A stretch of DNA of 64,000 bases, taken from positions 4,611,096 to 4,675,095 of the forward strand of contig CAIIXF020000006.1 of the NCBI GenBank assembly GCA_903813345.2, given 5' to 3'. The translations under genes and the position numbers were made by a program. The notes under the pieces are model-generated. The model worked only from the letters and a program-made list of their open reading frames with translations. It was not told the origin of the DNA and searched no databases. This stretch comes from Owenia fusiformis (taxonomy: Eukaryota > Annelida > Polychaeta > Sabellida > Oweniidae). Below, piece by piece: positions 1-13,800 of the stretch (its first letter is position 1; every line of letters starts with the position of its first letter).

Positions 1-3000
1 CTCGCTTGAAACACTAAGTGATCATGTTCATGATCAAAATACAAATAGAATGGAAAAAGTAAAATAACAAAGTAATCACAGAATAAAAAGAGAAATCCCA
101 GGTATAATATGATACTGTCCATTTAATGTGAATTGTTGCCCTGAAATTAAACTGAAAGAATGTAGCAATGGGAATAAGACTCCATCTCTCTACTGCCTCA
201 ATTGTTCCAATGAAAGAATTGATTTTTTTGCTCAAAACAGCTGAACTTAACAGACCTTCAATACACTTAACTCTACAAATTGCATTATGTTTCTGAGATG
301 CTGATATAACGTCATTGATTCGACTTTTGGGAAACACTTCACCAAATAATTTTCTCTATATGGGTCATCTCAAAAGATTAAAATTCTACATCGTGATATA
401 GGGTACATCATTTGTAATCCATAGAGTTAAGTCCTATGTCATTATTGTTAATGAAACTTAACTTTTTAGAAGTGCAGTTTCATGTGGTACAGAACAAATA
501 TGAAAGTCTGACATATTTTTTAAATTAAATATTACTTGGTCACAGAAATTGTCTTTTACCACTGACTCTCTTAAGAACAATAATACAGTATTATGATTAT
601 GTGTCACAATGCAATAAACATACGAGACAGCGAATCATATTTGTCTATCTGTGTAATTCTAGTCTCCATGGATACATGACAACTAATGGTTGGGTCATAT
701 TTATTTCACATTATTCTATTTCAAAAATGGAATATTTAAGTTGTTTTATGAAGATTATTAACCCCATGTCTATCCTTGTCATCTCACTTGGTATTCAGCA
801 CTGTTACACCATAGGATATTTCCCAGCAGTATGCCGAAGTTGTTAATCTGAAATCAGTAACTTGGCAGAAAGACTAAGTGATGTCTTAGAAAACATTGAT
901 TTTTCCATCCCAATGATCAGCTTTTCCCGTTTGAACTTACTCAACTCCCTATAATATATGCTCCATCTTGGCCATAATGTTATATCTTCACATATTGATT
1001 TATTGGCTGTCTCTGATCTGTCTTGAATTGGAGTTTGATGAGGGGGATGGGGAAGGGGAGGAATAGGGGAATGGGCAGGGAACATGTGATTAAAAATAAG
1101 AAGAAAAGAGGATGAAAAGGTAAAGAAATAGGCGAGACGTTTAAGCTAAATGGTAAGAGGATGCCATCAAGCTGAAAAAGCTTCTCTTTTGGGATGTAAT
1201 AAAAGAGAATAAAATGAAGAATGAGGGCCATAATTTGATAGGGAGATTGGGTGATAAGGTAAATGACAGGGGTGACATCAATCTAAGTGGCTTCTCCTTA
1301 AGGAGACAATGGGATATAGCTGGTGTGGCCCATAGTGGCCCTTGGCATCTCACGGCCTCACATAAACCAACCAACCAATTGACTGGCTCAAATTTGGCAA
1401 TTATAGTTGAATGCAAATAAAGCCCTGCATGAATAAGTCGATGGTATTGAAATAGATTTACAGATGGAAAATGAATAATTCATAAATTTTATTTGACTTA
1501 TCACTAATTAAGACCATCTAGGATATTACTCCTGCTTTGATCATGTTTATTAATATTACATTGCCAGTATAGGATCAGACCACATTTTACTAAATTACAT
1601 GATTGAAGGGCAATGCACAAAATGATTCAGTGTCTGATATCGTTAGTCATACAGTGTATATGAATCATAAAACATTAGTACATTTTCACTCATTTTTTAT
1701 ATTACTAATTTTGGAAAAATTATACAAAGCATAATGGCTATGAATATAATTATCTAAACCCATCGAATTTAACCCAAAAAAGTCCTGTAAATCATTTTTC
1801 TCATTTTTGGCATTGCTAAAAATTAGGCCAGAGCAAAAGTACTATTATATGATGAACTAAATATGCATAATGTAGTCACACGGCAAGCTAGGTTTCTGTG
1901 ACCTTATATATGCAATAAAAAACTGATCATTAACGATGCAATCAATAACTGTACGAGCCAGAATCAATGTATTTTTATTAATAAAGTGAACCTCCTTTTA
2001 ACCTTATATATTTCAAAACATTGAATATAGACTGACTGCTGTTAGAACCATACCAACTATATAATGGGCTGGCAAAAATGGCAAAAATGATTTCGCAATA
2101 ACATCACTCCTCTACGATAAAACATAGAAAGCCAGTTGCTTCAGAATTTACTCCAGTAGAATTGGCCCCTGTGAAATGGATGGGTGCATTAGTTAACATG
2201 ATGGGCAGTTTTAATTTTCAGAACTCAATGAATTATAGGATGATTTTAACAATGTACATGTATGTGTTGTTTCCAGACATTGCATGAGTGTCAGTCAGTC
2301 AGTCTCAGAGGAAACAACAGATGTGAGGATTAAAACATCCACAATACTGATCATCTAAAATACTGTGCTTTAATAGGCTGGAATTTGATACATGTTAATA
2401 AGTATTTGTATAGAATTAAAAATGCTCCTGTGATGCTATAGTAAAGGTACATGTATTTCAGATTATTCCCCAAATGAATTAGTCAGGCGTATGCATTAGC
2501 ACAGATCCTGTAATATTCTGTAGAGACAATGAGGAAGTCATAGACGTACATATTACCACAAATGTAATCCCTTACTACTATAATATAGCTTATGTGGGAG
2601 ATATTTCTTTTTATGTGGGTGGATTCCAATTGCGTGAGAATTCAATTACAGTATTTAATCAATCTGGTTTATGGTTTAGATATCATCTTGATTCTGCTGG
2701 CAATTAGAAGTTATTTCATCATCTGAGCGATGACTCTCACTTAATAAGGTATACTACTATACTGGTTCATGTAATACACAAGGGATATATTGGATTGTTA
2801 CAAAGAATTTTGACAGCCGACATGTATATAACACCCTCAAATCCATTGTTACAAAGCAAATTTGTCACCCCCAGACTATACCCCCTCCCCCAAAATGATG
2901 TGTTGGTAAAGTAGATAAGGGGGTCTACAGTTTTGAAGCAAGACTACTATTAAACCTGCTGTATAGTATTTTTTTTTATATTATTTATTGGCAGTCTCCG

Positions 3001-4720
3001 AGCCTTTTGTCCAGTGCCATCCGTACCTCCTGTGCCTTACCTCATGCATATTGGCACGGTCACTGATTATCAGGGCATGGCCTAAACTTTATAACAATAA
3101 TAATATGAATATAGTTATCAGAGAATATATAAAGCATTTTGACAGCCATAATGTAACACCTTAAAATCCTATGTATTTTTAACCAATGTAATGAATATAC
3201 TATGAGAGAACCCTGAGGTGCAGATAATATATAATACTGTTACTACCCTCTCAAAGGGACAAATATATACAATACAATTTTAATGTTGAATTGATCTTAA
3301 TGACCCCACACGTAGGTGTCTTATCCTTTCATTGGAGTTTCGATATGAAATAAATGTCAGATGTTTATGAACCCATAAATTTTGTGAATTGCAAGTTTGA
3401 TTGGCTCAGTGAATTATGGTCAACCTATTTTGCATTGATGAGGCTCAAGCAAGGATTATCTTATTTTCAAAAGTGAAGATGAACCTCTCTTTCAAAGGGC
3501 AAAAACAAACTGTTGGAAATTGAGAACAACTATGTGACAAGCTCAACAAAATAAATGACACAAATAATTACATCATCTCACATGCTAATTGACACTAATG
3601 GGTCTTAATATTAGCATGTGGGCTCTGGGAGTAATCATCTAAGTTGTACAACATCAAAACTGCCTTCGAAACCTAACACGCAAACCTATTAGCAATGATC
3701 ACTTCATGGTTTCCAAATAAAACTTACATAAACTTATCTTTGTCACATCATGGTAAAAATTCAATAATAATAACCAATGGGACTCATTCTGATACTCATA
3801 GCATCTCTCTCTGTTGCATCGCAGATGGATCGAGATGGAGAGGGTGTGGCTTACCACAATAAATGGGACTCGAAATAAAGAAAGTATAGGTTCGAACAGT
3901 AATTGATCAGCATTAATACCAGGCAAATACCAAAAGACTGAGCAGTTTTGATTTTCTTGGACTTGTGAAAATACACATGAATTGTAGACACTGGAACTGG
4001 GAACTGCTGATTCTAAATCGACACAGAAACAACATATTGACAAATTAATATTCTCGTGAGCTCCCACTACAGGTTTTTGAAAACAATCAATATTTCAATT
4101 GCAGGGGTCAAACATCAAGGATTTAGTTTCGAAGACAAGGCAAAAGTCTCTGACGAAAGCCTATATCTAAAGATATGATAATCTTATTATGTCATAATAT
4201 ATGATATTGATACAATATTTAACATGTTGGTAATTACTTTATTGTTTTAATATCCAAGTCAGGATTATATAATCATAAATAGGTTTCTCTACCTCATCTC
4301 CTGTAATCAATATGACGCAGGCACACAAGCATTATTCAAATATAATCGTTTCCTCCTTAAATGAAGTGTTGAATTATATATCTTATTAGTACACAATTTC
4401 CCACTTATAAAACACTAGAGGAATATTACATTTAAGAGTGTATAACTGATTGGATTCTGAAGGTTCTTGGGTTTTAGTCTGACTATCTTTCAAAAGCATT
4501 CAAAATTTGATTCACTCTATGGGCAAAGTCTGACAAAAGGCAGGAGAGGTAAAATACGAACTCAAGACATTCCTTTTCAATTGAACGTAAACAAAAGTTT
4601 TACGTATTATATTATCTTTACCTCAAATTGACCTCACCCATTTAAATGTGCCTCGCTTCTTAAAAGTTCCATCAATTTCTAGAACTTCTACATGTAACAT
4701 TCAATAAACCAAATACATAC
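1..4720. other. probable MADD intron 3, no exon recognised
   Basis: I looked on the minus strand for the next cDENN exon and did not find it; the open frames here (for example 3699-4067) show no DENN motifs and no splice context. There is a T-rich run near 2970 and scattered AT-rich sequence. No other gene or RNA is seen. Confidence 0.5.
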
Positions 4721-4879
4721 CTTATGCTCCAGTATGATACAACTCAGTACACGTAGACACGTGTCAACACCCAGCAGCTCAAGGGGAAGATGGAGAGGAA
4801 AATCCACCAATGGAAAGCGAGTGTGGTCGGGCAATGCGAATAGTAACGCTGGCATCACTTCCGGATTCATCACCTCCAA
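4721..4879 (-). CDS. MADD: MADD coding exon 3 (cDENN)
   Basis: This exon has 159 nt (53 codons), with acceptor TTTCAG|TTGGAG and donor AAG|GTATGT, both in phase 0. It encodes the start of the cDENN domain, with [29 protein letters not shown] and ending IILEHK, a block that is highly conserved in MADD. The next exon is not in the window. Confidence 0.92.
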
Positions 4880-7800
4880 CTGAAACACAAAGGAGCAGTC
4901 AACATTATCAAAAATAATCTACTAGATTTAGATTATGGGGAGCTGATTCTACCTTAGGATATCAAGTTACATTATCCTACCACACGTATATACCCAATGG
5001 TGTCTGTGTGAGATATGTAACTCAAATGAAAATGAAAAAAAATTGTTTAATAAAAACACAGAATTAAACCAACGCTAAGCATAAGGGCCGAGCTGAAGTC
5101 AGTCTACCCCAGTAGGGATTGAACCCACGACCCTTCACTTTCTGGACGAATGCTTTCAATTATTCGATGGTTGGCTAAAATGGTACTATAGTTTGTCTAA
5201 AATCCTTCTCTTCCAAGCTGCATTTTTTGCAGTAATTAATCTGAACATAATGTACCTTGATGAGAATTCTGCAGATATCTATCTTATTTACTTATTAGGA
5301 GGCCCTTCAAGGGGCCTCCTATCATTTTTGTAGTTATTCTTCTTTATTTATTATTCTTTTTAGCATTTTTTCTCCAACTTCCAGCTAGCTTTGACTTATC
5401 TCAGATATAGTCCTATTAGGGACCTGGGCTGGACTTGTCGGGAAATTAGTTCATATCTAGGTCAAGGTCAAAGGTCAAAATCTAGGTCAAATCTAAGTTT
5501 TTTCAAGTTTCTCAAATCCTGACACTACACTTCAATATTTTTGGCTGAATTTTTGCATACAGATAGATATTAGTATTCTATTAGTCTAAGCCTTTTGCCG
5601 TCTAGGAAAATTTTGCCTAGATTTTGAGATATTGAAGGTCAAAAAAAGGTCAAAAAAGGTCTTTTTTCAACTTGCTTCAAATTGACCATTTTTTTTTTTT
5701 AACTCATCTACAAGTTCTCAGGATTCCACATCTGACCTTACTTTTGACCTTTGACCTTTTGTTGACCTTCAGTGACCTCCGAAAGGTCAAAAAAGTTGAT
5801 TTTTCAAATCAATTTTCTGGATTCAAATTTAGGTGCATTTAATCACAAAAGACCCCAAGAGATCCAAAAAAGTAAAATTTGCAAGGTCAAAGGTCAAGGT
5901 CATCAAACGAAATCACAAACTGTGTTTTTTAAGTTTCTCAAAATTGGAGACTACAAATCAATTTTTTTTACTGAAAGTCAGAATATATATTCCTCTAAAG
6001 GTTCTACACATATTAGCAATTGACTATTTATTAAAATTTTGCTCCAGTTTTGAGATATTAGAACTCAAAAACTGAAAAAAGGTCAAATTTCGAAATTTTT
6101 CAAGGTCAAATTTCAACTTGCTCTTAATTGACCAAACTTTCTTTTAAAAAGCATCTACAAGATCTCAGGAACTCAAATCTGACCTTAGTTTTGACCTATG
6201 ACCTTTAGTTGACCTTCAGTGACCTTCGAAAGGTCAAAAAAGTTTATTTTTCAAATTGATTTTCTGGATTCAAATTTAGGTGCATTTAATCACAAAAGAC
6301 CCCAAGAGATCCAAAAAAGTAAAATTTGCAAGGTCAAAGGTCAAGGTCATTGAATTAAATCACAAACTGTGTTTTCCAAGTTTCTCAAAATTGGTGACTA
6401 CAAATCAATATTTTTTGATGAAAGTCTGAATATATATTCCTCTAAAGGTTCTACACATATTAGCAATTGATTATCTTTTAAAATTTTGCACCAGTTTTAA
6501 GATATTAGAGCTCAAAAACTGAAAAAGGTCAAATTTCGAAAATTTTCAAGGTCAAATTTCAACTTGATCTAAATTGACCAAACTTTTTTTTAAAACTCAT
6601 CTACAAGTTCTCAGGATTCCAAATCTTACCTTACTTTTGACCTTTGACCTTTTGTTGACCTTCAGTGACCTCCGAAATGTCATAAAAGTTGATTTTTCAA
6701 ATCGATTTTCTGGATTCAAATTTAAGTGCATTTAATCACAAAAGACCCGAAGAGGTCCAAAAAAGTAAATTTTGCAAGGTCAAGGGTCAAAGTCATTGAA
6801 TTAAATCACAAACTGTGTTTTCCAAGTTTCTCAAAATTGGTTACTACAAATCAATAAGGTTTAATGAAAGTCTAAATATATATTCCTCCACTTTTTCTCC
6901 ACATATTAGCATTTGATTATCTATTAAAATTTTGCACCAGTTTTGAGATATAAGAGCTCAAAAACTGAAAAAGGTCAAAATTTCGAAAATTTTCAAGGTC
7001 AGATTTCAACTCGATCTAAATTGACCAAACTTTTTTTAAAACTCATCTACAAGTTCTTAGGATTCCAAATCTTACCTTACTTTTGACCTTTTGTTGACCT
7101 TTAGTTGACCTTTAGTGACCTCCGAAAGGTCAAAAAGTTGATTTTTCAAATCGATTTTTTGGATTCAAATTCAGGTGTATTTAATCACAAAAGAGAACCA
7201 AAAAAGTAAAATTTGCAAGGTCAAAAGTCAAGGTCATCAAACTAAATCACAAACTGTGTTTTCTAAGTTTCTCAAAATTGGAGACTACAAATCAATATTT
7301 TTTCATGAAAGTCAGGATATATATTCCTCTATAGGTTCTACACATATTAGCAATTGACTATTTATTAAAATTGTGTACCAGTTTTGAGATATTGGAATTC
7401 AAAAACTGAAAAAAGGTCAAATTTCGAAACTTTTCAAGACTAAATTTCAACTTGCTTCAAATTGACCAATTTTTTTTAAAACTCATCTACAAGTTCTCAG
7501 GATTCCAAATCTAACCTTACTTTTGACCTTTGACCTTTGGTTGACCTTCAGTGACCTCCGAAAGGTCAAAAAAGTTGATTTTTCAAATCGATTTTCTGGA
7601 TTCAAATTTAGGTATATTTATTCACAAAAGACCTTCTGAGGTCTAAAAAAGTAAAATTTGCAAGGTTAAAGGTCAAGGTCATCAAACGAAATCACAAACT
7701 GTGTTTTCTAAGTTTCTCAAAATTGGAGACTACAAATCAATATTTTGAAATGAAAGTCAGAATATATATTCCTCTACTAAAGGTTCTACACATATTAGCA

Positions 7801-10800
7801 ATTGATTATTTATTAAAATTTGGCTCCAGTTTTGAGATATTATAGCTCAAAAACTGAAAAAAGGTCAAATTTCGGAATTTTTCAAGGTCAAATTTCAACT
7901 TGCATTAATTCGACCAAACCTTTTTTAAAAATCATCTACAAGTTGTCTGGAGTTCATATATGACCTTGTATTAGAGATTTGACCTTTGGCTGGCCTTTGA
8001 ATGTTCAGAAACGAATATAGGGCCTCCGTAAGATTGCTTGCAATCTTAGATCGTTAGATCTCTAGTTAATTTGAGATACTTGAACTGACTACATAACATT
8101 ATACTCATGCAATCAAAAGCAAAAAAGATGACATCATAATGATGACACATTACAAGGGGTCCATTTCCGTATTCATATTAGATTACATTGTTTTGGGTTA
8201 AGAAACAATTACAGAAGGTGAAGAAAGTAATTTTCATTAATTATCCACGACATATTATTCTACTGTTGTTGCTTTTTTAAAGATACCCTTTCACTTGAGG
8301 AAATTCTATTGTCTTATTTAAATGATTACCCAGTTAGTAGTATTTTTCATCTAAAAATGGTAAAACTGCATATTCTAATTCAATTAACTTCTAAGTAAGA
8401 CCAAAAATCCTAATTTCATACTCAAATGACTTGAAACCTAGATTCAAAAATATTGTAACCCCCTCCCCTATGACTGTGACCTGACTACGCCCCTGTAGTT
8501 CTTGGCATATTGTTACAAGGTGACTCGAGCAACTTTTTCAGAAACATGTAGTATTATAGCAATAGGTGTGATCATATCTTCTTGTCAACTAATGGCATAT
8601 TGGATTATTAAAGCTGAGTAATAAGCCAAGTTCCTTCGAGAAGTAATTGATCTTTTAGGATTTCCTGAATGTCAAAGCTCTGAAATTGCTAGAAGACATA
8701 AGAAGAATGTAAAAATGTCTCATATACAGACCTCAGAGAAAATGGACTCTTTGCAATACTATGATTTCACCTTTCTTGCTTTCTTGTTGGGATTCCGGGT
8801 AAATAGGTCTTGGTCAAATAAATCCTTGAAACATAAATGAACGAAGAGACAACATAAAGAAATCTTCTCACTGTAGGCTATATACATGTCTTGGATAAAG
8901 GACTTAAGAAGTTCTAATAAGGCCAGCTTGAAGGTTAAACACAAAGCAGGCAATGCTGAGAAATGAGTCTATGTGATATTAATCAAGGAATCGACTCAAG
9001 GAATGGCTATAAAGGGAAGATTATTGTTAGAACAAAACTATTATTTAATAACATGATATTGTGATAAATATCCTTATTTTCACCCCAGGGTATCCAGAAT
9101 CAGTATTATAGGACATCACTTTATTCACAGCTTTGACAACTAACTCATCATTTTCAAAATACCACAAACCATTCATTGACATATCAGAAAATACTAAAAA
9201 TGTTATCCCGTTGAAATATATATTTCTCATGGCTGACTCCTTGCGAAATATCAAACATAATATTTTCCTTATTTTACTTGAATTAGTCATAGTGACAAAG
9301 CATTGGGTTGAATAATAAGTGCGAGGTTAAAAAAATAGTCACACCATCAACAATTCCATATTCAATTAGCAATCTGTAAAAGATGATGAAATGATCAATT
9401 AGGGGACAATAAACCAATTGGATTTGTTTTTTTACAGCTTATAGCCTCTCAAGATATTTTCTAACCATACTTAATTGGAAAATAATGGCAAATTATCCAG
9501 AATTTTCCTCAATTTCCAAATTGAAGTTGTAAGCATACTTTGAACACTGTTCAATGTTTTCTACAATCTCTTTCTCTTCCTCTTCCCAAACCCCTACAAT
9601 AATTATATCATTAAACACTATGTTAAAAAAAATGAAGGGCACTGTAACCCATTTACTGTATAAGTGGTATTTAATCTGAGTGGTTAATTTCCCGAATGGT
9701 CAAATTTGATAATTTTCTTAATTTTAATTATCCTAATGACAAGAGACTTCCCATTGGATAAGATTATGAAGATAATGTTTGATTAGGCAAAATTACCACT
9801 TATACAGTATTGCATTATTGAATATTTTCTATTTTTAACTTCTTGTAATTAATCAACTTTTCCATGTTATAGCAATTCCTTACATCTTCTAATGCCTTAG
9901 GCTAAAACATTTTTTGGAAGTATCGATCATGAGACCTTATTTCAATAATCTATTATGAATTTCGCAAGACAAAAAATGGCGAGCATTTTGAAAATAGGCA
10001 AGCTTTTGAACCAGGAGTCATAAAGGAGTTTTTTGTATTGATGTTGAACAAAAATAACTTAAAACGGGAATCCTATGGATACAGGTTTTAAAACTGGCCA
10101 GTTGTTAACAAATGGACAGACAGACAAACAATTGAGTGATTGCAATAGCTCACCATGTGAGCTAATGAGACACACATTTAAGAACATTTTCGTGTTGAGA
10201 AAAAGATGTGGAAAGGCTATTTTACTATTTAAATCTAAATAAATATCTAATATGTATCCAATAATTTTATTTTGATGAATTAAAGCTAGAAAGGAAAAAC
10301 TCATTATTTGAATATAACATTTTTATAATTTGATTATCGTGCGATTACTTTATCTCAATTTACTAGGATTACGGTGTCACATCCATCCATCGTGGTTCTT
10401 TATATGGCTTTCTGAATTATAAATCAGAGTAAAAATAGAGGTATAATAATGATTCTAATAAGACAGGAAAGGTTTTATCCGACACAAAGGCGTCATTCGC
10501 AAACTCTTACTAATGTATTGACAAGATTCTGATTAGAGGCAATAACACACATGACGGAGAGGCTAATACCATATTGAAAATATGTCTTAATAAATCAAAA
10601 GAAATCTCAATCATTCCAAATAATTTTTTCAAATTTTATTTTATATTCAAACCAATATAAACTACAAATGGCGACTCAGCATTGTTGTAAGGGACTGAAG
10701 CCACCGAAGATTCAAATTTCTCCTACACACAACCATAAAAACTATAATAGTCTCATTTCCGGCATATAAAACCCTCATCATGGTATTTATCAATTAAGAA

Positions 10801-13800
10801 AACTCCAAATCTTGACTAGAGTACAATTCACTCAAGACAGTTGCATTGACCACAATTGTAAATTGCAATAAATAGGTTTGAAAATAGCATCATTTGGCGG
10901 CCTCACATGGTGAAGATGTATATTGTAAAAACGTGATACTCTACTTTAATGACAAAAAACAGATTTCTTCAAAACAAAAGTAATAGCTGCACCATTGGTT
11001 TAAATAACCTGCAGTATTAACTCCCATAAATGAATAAACACAAGGAGCACAAGCATCTCGAACTCGCAACCTCGTGGTTTTGGCGCCCAATCGCCTAGCT
11101 CGAATGTTCCGGCGCTCAAGCCCTCTCGGCCAACTGGACAACCCCACATACCAGGGTATATACATATTGGCTCTGATGAATAGAACTTCTTTTGTCAGAT
11201 ATTTGTTGATGGACTTACAGTTGGATATAGATAGATGAAATGATAAAATGCATGTTCATTATTGAGTTATAAAGAACAGTGAATAAGTGACCTGATTGGT
11301 TGAGAGAATTTAGCCATGGTGGATCATCAAAATATGTCACCAGAACAGTTTTAATTCTTACAAAGAAATGGTAGTTTGGAGTATGTACTAACTGTGAAGT
11401 TAACCCATGTTAGTTCGTCTTCCCATGCATTATTCATTAGATCGACTCTTGTTACTGCCATCCTTTTCGTTTAAATTTCGCAAATTGAAGCATTGTTAGC
11501 TTCTTACTTTTGATCTTAACAGCAAATTACAACTAATGAACCCGTGAATAGGCACAGATCCCTACTGAATACATTTAAGTTAAACCCTTTTCCAGAATTT
11601 TCACCCTGAGGTCCAATTATTTGAAATGAAGAAATGGAGATCCTGTTACAGAAAGTCAGGTCCCATAAGTAGACAACTCAACCTCCAGAACCCAGTTCAA
11701 AAATATATTTTGCTAAAGTATGCTGTTTTTCTAATATTGCTCAATGAATTTAAGTCAATCTCTTCTTGAAAAAAATAGTACCACGAGTACTTGGCTCACG
11801 CGGGAAGATTTCAATATTCAACAGTAGGAGCTTACTATAATTTAGATTTTTTGTGGAATCTGGGAAATTTGGTTGACAGATGCAAGACAAGTGCCATTGG
11901 CGATAACAATAGCCTACTCAAGTGAGCTACTAATGGCCATAAGAGTAATTCTGAGTTGCAACTATCATTAATATTTATATTCAACCGTTGTACTCACCTG
12001 GACTTTGGTTTTGCCTGGCACAGGTACAGGTGCACTGAGCAGTCGTAATATCCATGTCTCAATCTCCCGCACCTCATGCATAACAAGACTGGGGGTACTG
12101 TCTGTACCTTGGCCTGAGAGCACTCCCCACACAGTATCTCTGTAATCATATCAGACATTATTAAATAACAAGACTGGGGGTACTGTCTGTACCTTGGCAT
12201 GAGAGCACTCCCCACACAGTATCTCTGTAATCATGTCAAACATTATTAAATAACAAGACTGGGGGTACTGTCTGTACCTTGGCATGAGAGCACTCCCCAC
12301 ACAGTATCTCTGTAATCATATCAGACATTATTAAATAACAAGACTGGGGGTACTGTCTGTACCTTGGCCTGAGAGCACTCCCCACACAGTATCTCTGTAA
12401 TCATATCAGACATTATTAAATAACAAGACTGGGGGTACTGTCTGTACCTTGGCATGAGAGCACTCCCCACACAGTATCTCTGTAATCATGTCAAACATTA
12501 TTAAATAACAAGACTGGGGGTACTGTCTGTACCTTGGCATGAGAGCACTCCCCACACAGTATCTCTGTAATCATATCAGACATTATTAAATAACAAGACT
12601 GGGGGTACAGTCTGTACCTTGGCCTGATAGCACTCCCCACACAGTATCTCTGTAATCATATCAAACATTATTAAATAACAAGACTGGGGGTACTGTCTGT
12701 ACCTTGGCCTGAGAGCACTCCCCACACAGTATCTCTGTAATCATGTCAAACATTATTAAATAACAAGACTGGGGGTACTGTCTGTACCTTGGCCTGAGAG
12801 CACTCCCCACACAGTATCTCTGTAATCATGTCAAACATTATTAAATAACAAGACTGGGGGTACTGTCTGTACCTTGGCCTGAGAGCACTCCCCACACAGT
12901 ATCTCTGTAATCATGTCAAACATTATTAAATAACAAGACTGGGGGTACTGTCTGTACCTTGGCCTGAGAGCACTCCCCACACAGTATCTCTGTAATCATG
13001 TCAAACATTATTAAATAACAAGACTGGGGGTACTGTCTGTACCTTGGCCTGAGAGCACTCCCCACACAGTATCTCTGTAATCATGTCAAACATTATTAAA
13101 TAACAAGACTGGGGGTACTGTCTGTACCTTGGCCTGAGAGCACTCCCCACACAGTATCTCTGTAATCATGTCAAACATGGTCAGTTTCAACTTACAAAAT
13201 TAACACCATAAAATTGTCTACATATAATATAAAAGCACTTTTCACTTCACTTCAAGTTCCTATAATTATTTTGTCGTAGAATTTTTTCTTAGAGTAAAAC
13301 AATTGGTATTATCCGTGCAGATCCAAACACCAATACCCAGTTCTAAAACTTAATTTATTTTGAAAATATTATTTCCAAATAGAATGAAGTCATATACATC
13401 AAAATACTGATGATTGGTTCAAATGTTCTTTTCTATTGCCAGTTCAATAATATGAGCTGAGCAAGTGTTTCAAACAATCAAAGTTAAGCTCAAAAGTGCT
13501 TCCATTTCTGGCCTTTTTCATGAGAAACCATGAGAAACATTCCGGTAATGGTTGTGAAAATATCTTAACGCAAGCCCCTTGGGGCTATATAGGGTATCTT
13601 TGACTATTTACTAATCTAGTATTACTTTGCATTGCATTGATAAACTAATTCAAAAGTCAATATTACGAACATCTGTTTAATGCTCTGGGTTTATAATGAG
13701 TGTCTTCTTTCCTCTGGAATAATTAATTCATTAGCAAGTATGGATTGTATGTTGTGTATTGATCTGGCAAGTTCCTAACAATAAGGTTTCTCACTTAAAA

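Larger units (their letters stand above)
8066..11997. other. rest of MADD intron 2
   Basis: This is AT-rich intronic sequence containing one MITE (9654-9809) and one SINE-like copy (11040-11165). No exon or RNA gene is recognised in the remainder. Confidence 0.6.

Noticed and set aside
3699-4067. 122-codon minus-strand open frame as a possible MADD exon
   Set aside because: It has no DENN residues and no acceptor/donor in the needed phase.
5772-7357. Lys/Gln-rich open frames on the plus strand
   Set aside because: They recur with the 445-bp repeat units and change with each copy; they are products of the repeat.
11040-11165. Functional tRNA-Ser or tRNA-Leu gene
   Set aside because: A and B boxes are present, but the acceptor stem does not pair and no sensible anticodon loop is formed; kept as a SINE.
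11994-12215. Small minus-strand Cys-rich open frame ([14 protein letters not shown])
   Set aside because: It is a wrong-frame reading of MADD exon 2 and the repeat unit; the true frame gives conserved MADD residues.
12080-13178. CRISPR-like array
   Set aside because: The units are contiguous with no unique spacers, contain an exon fragment, and lie in a spliced eukaryotic gene.
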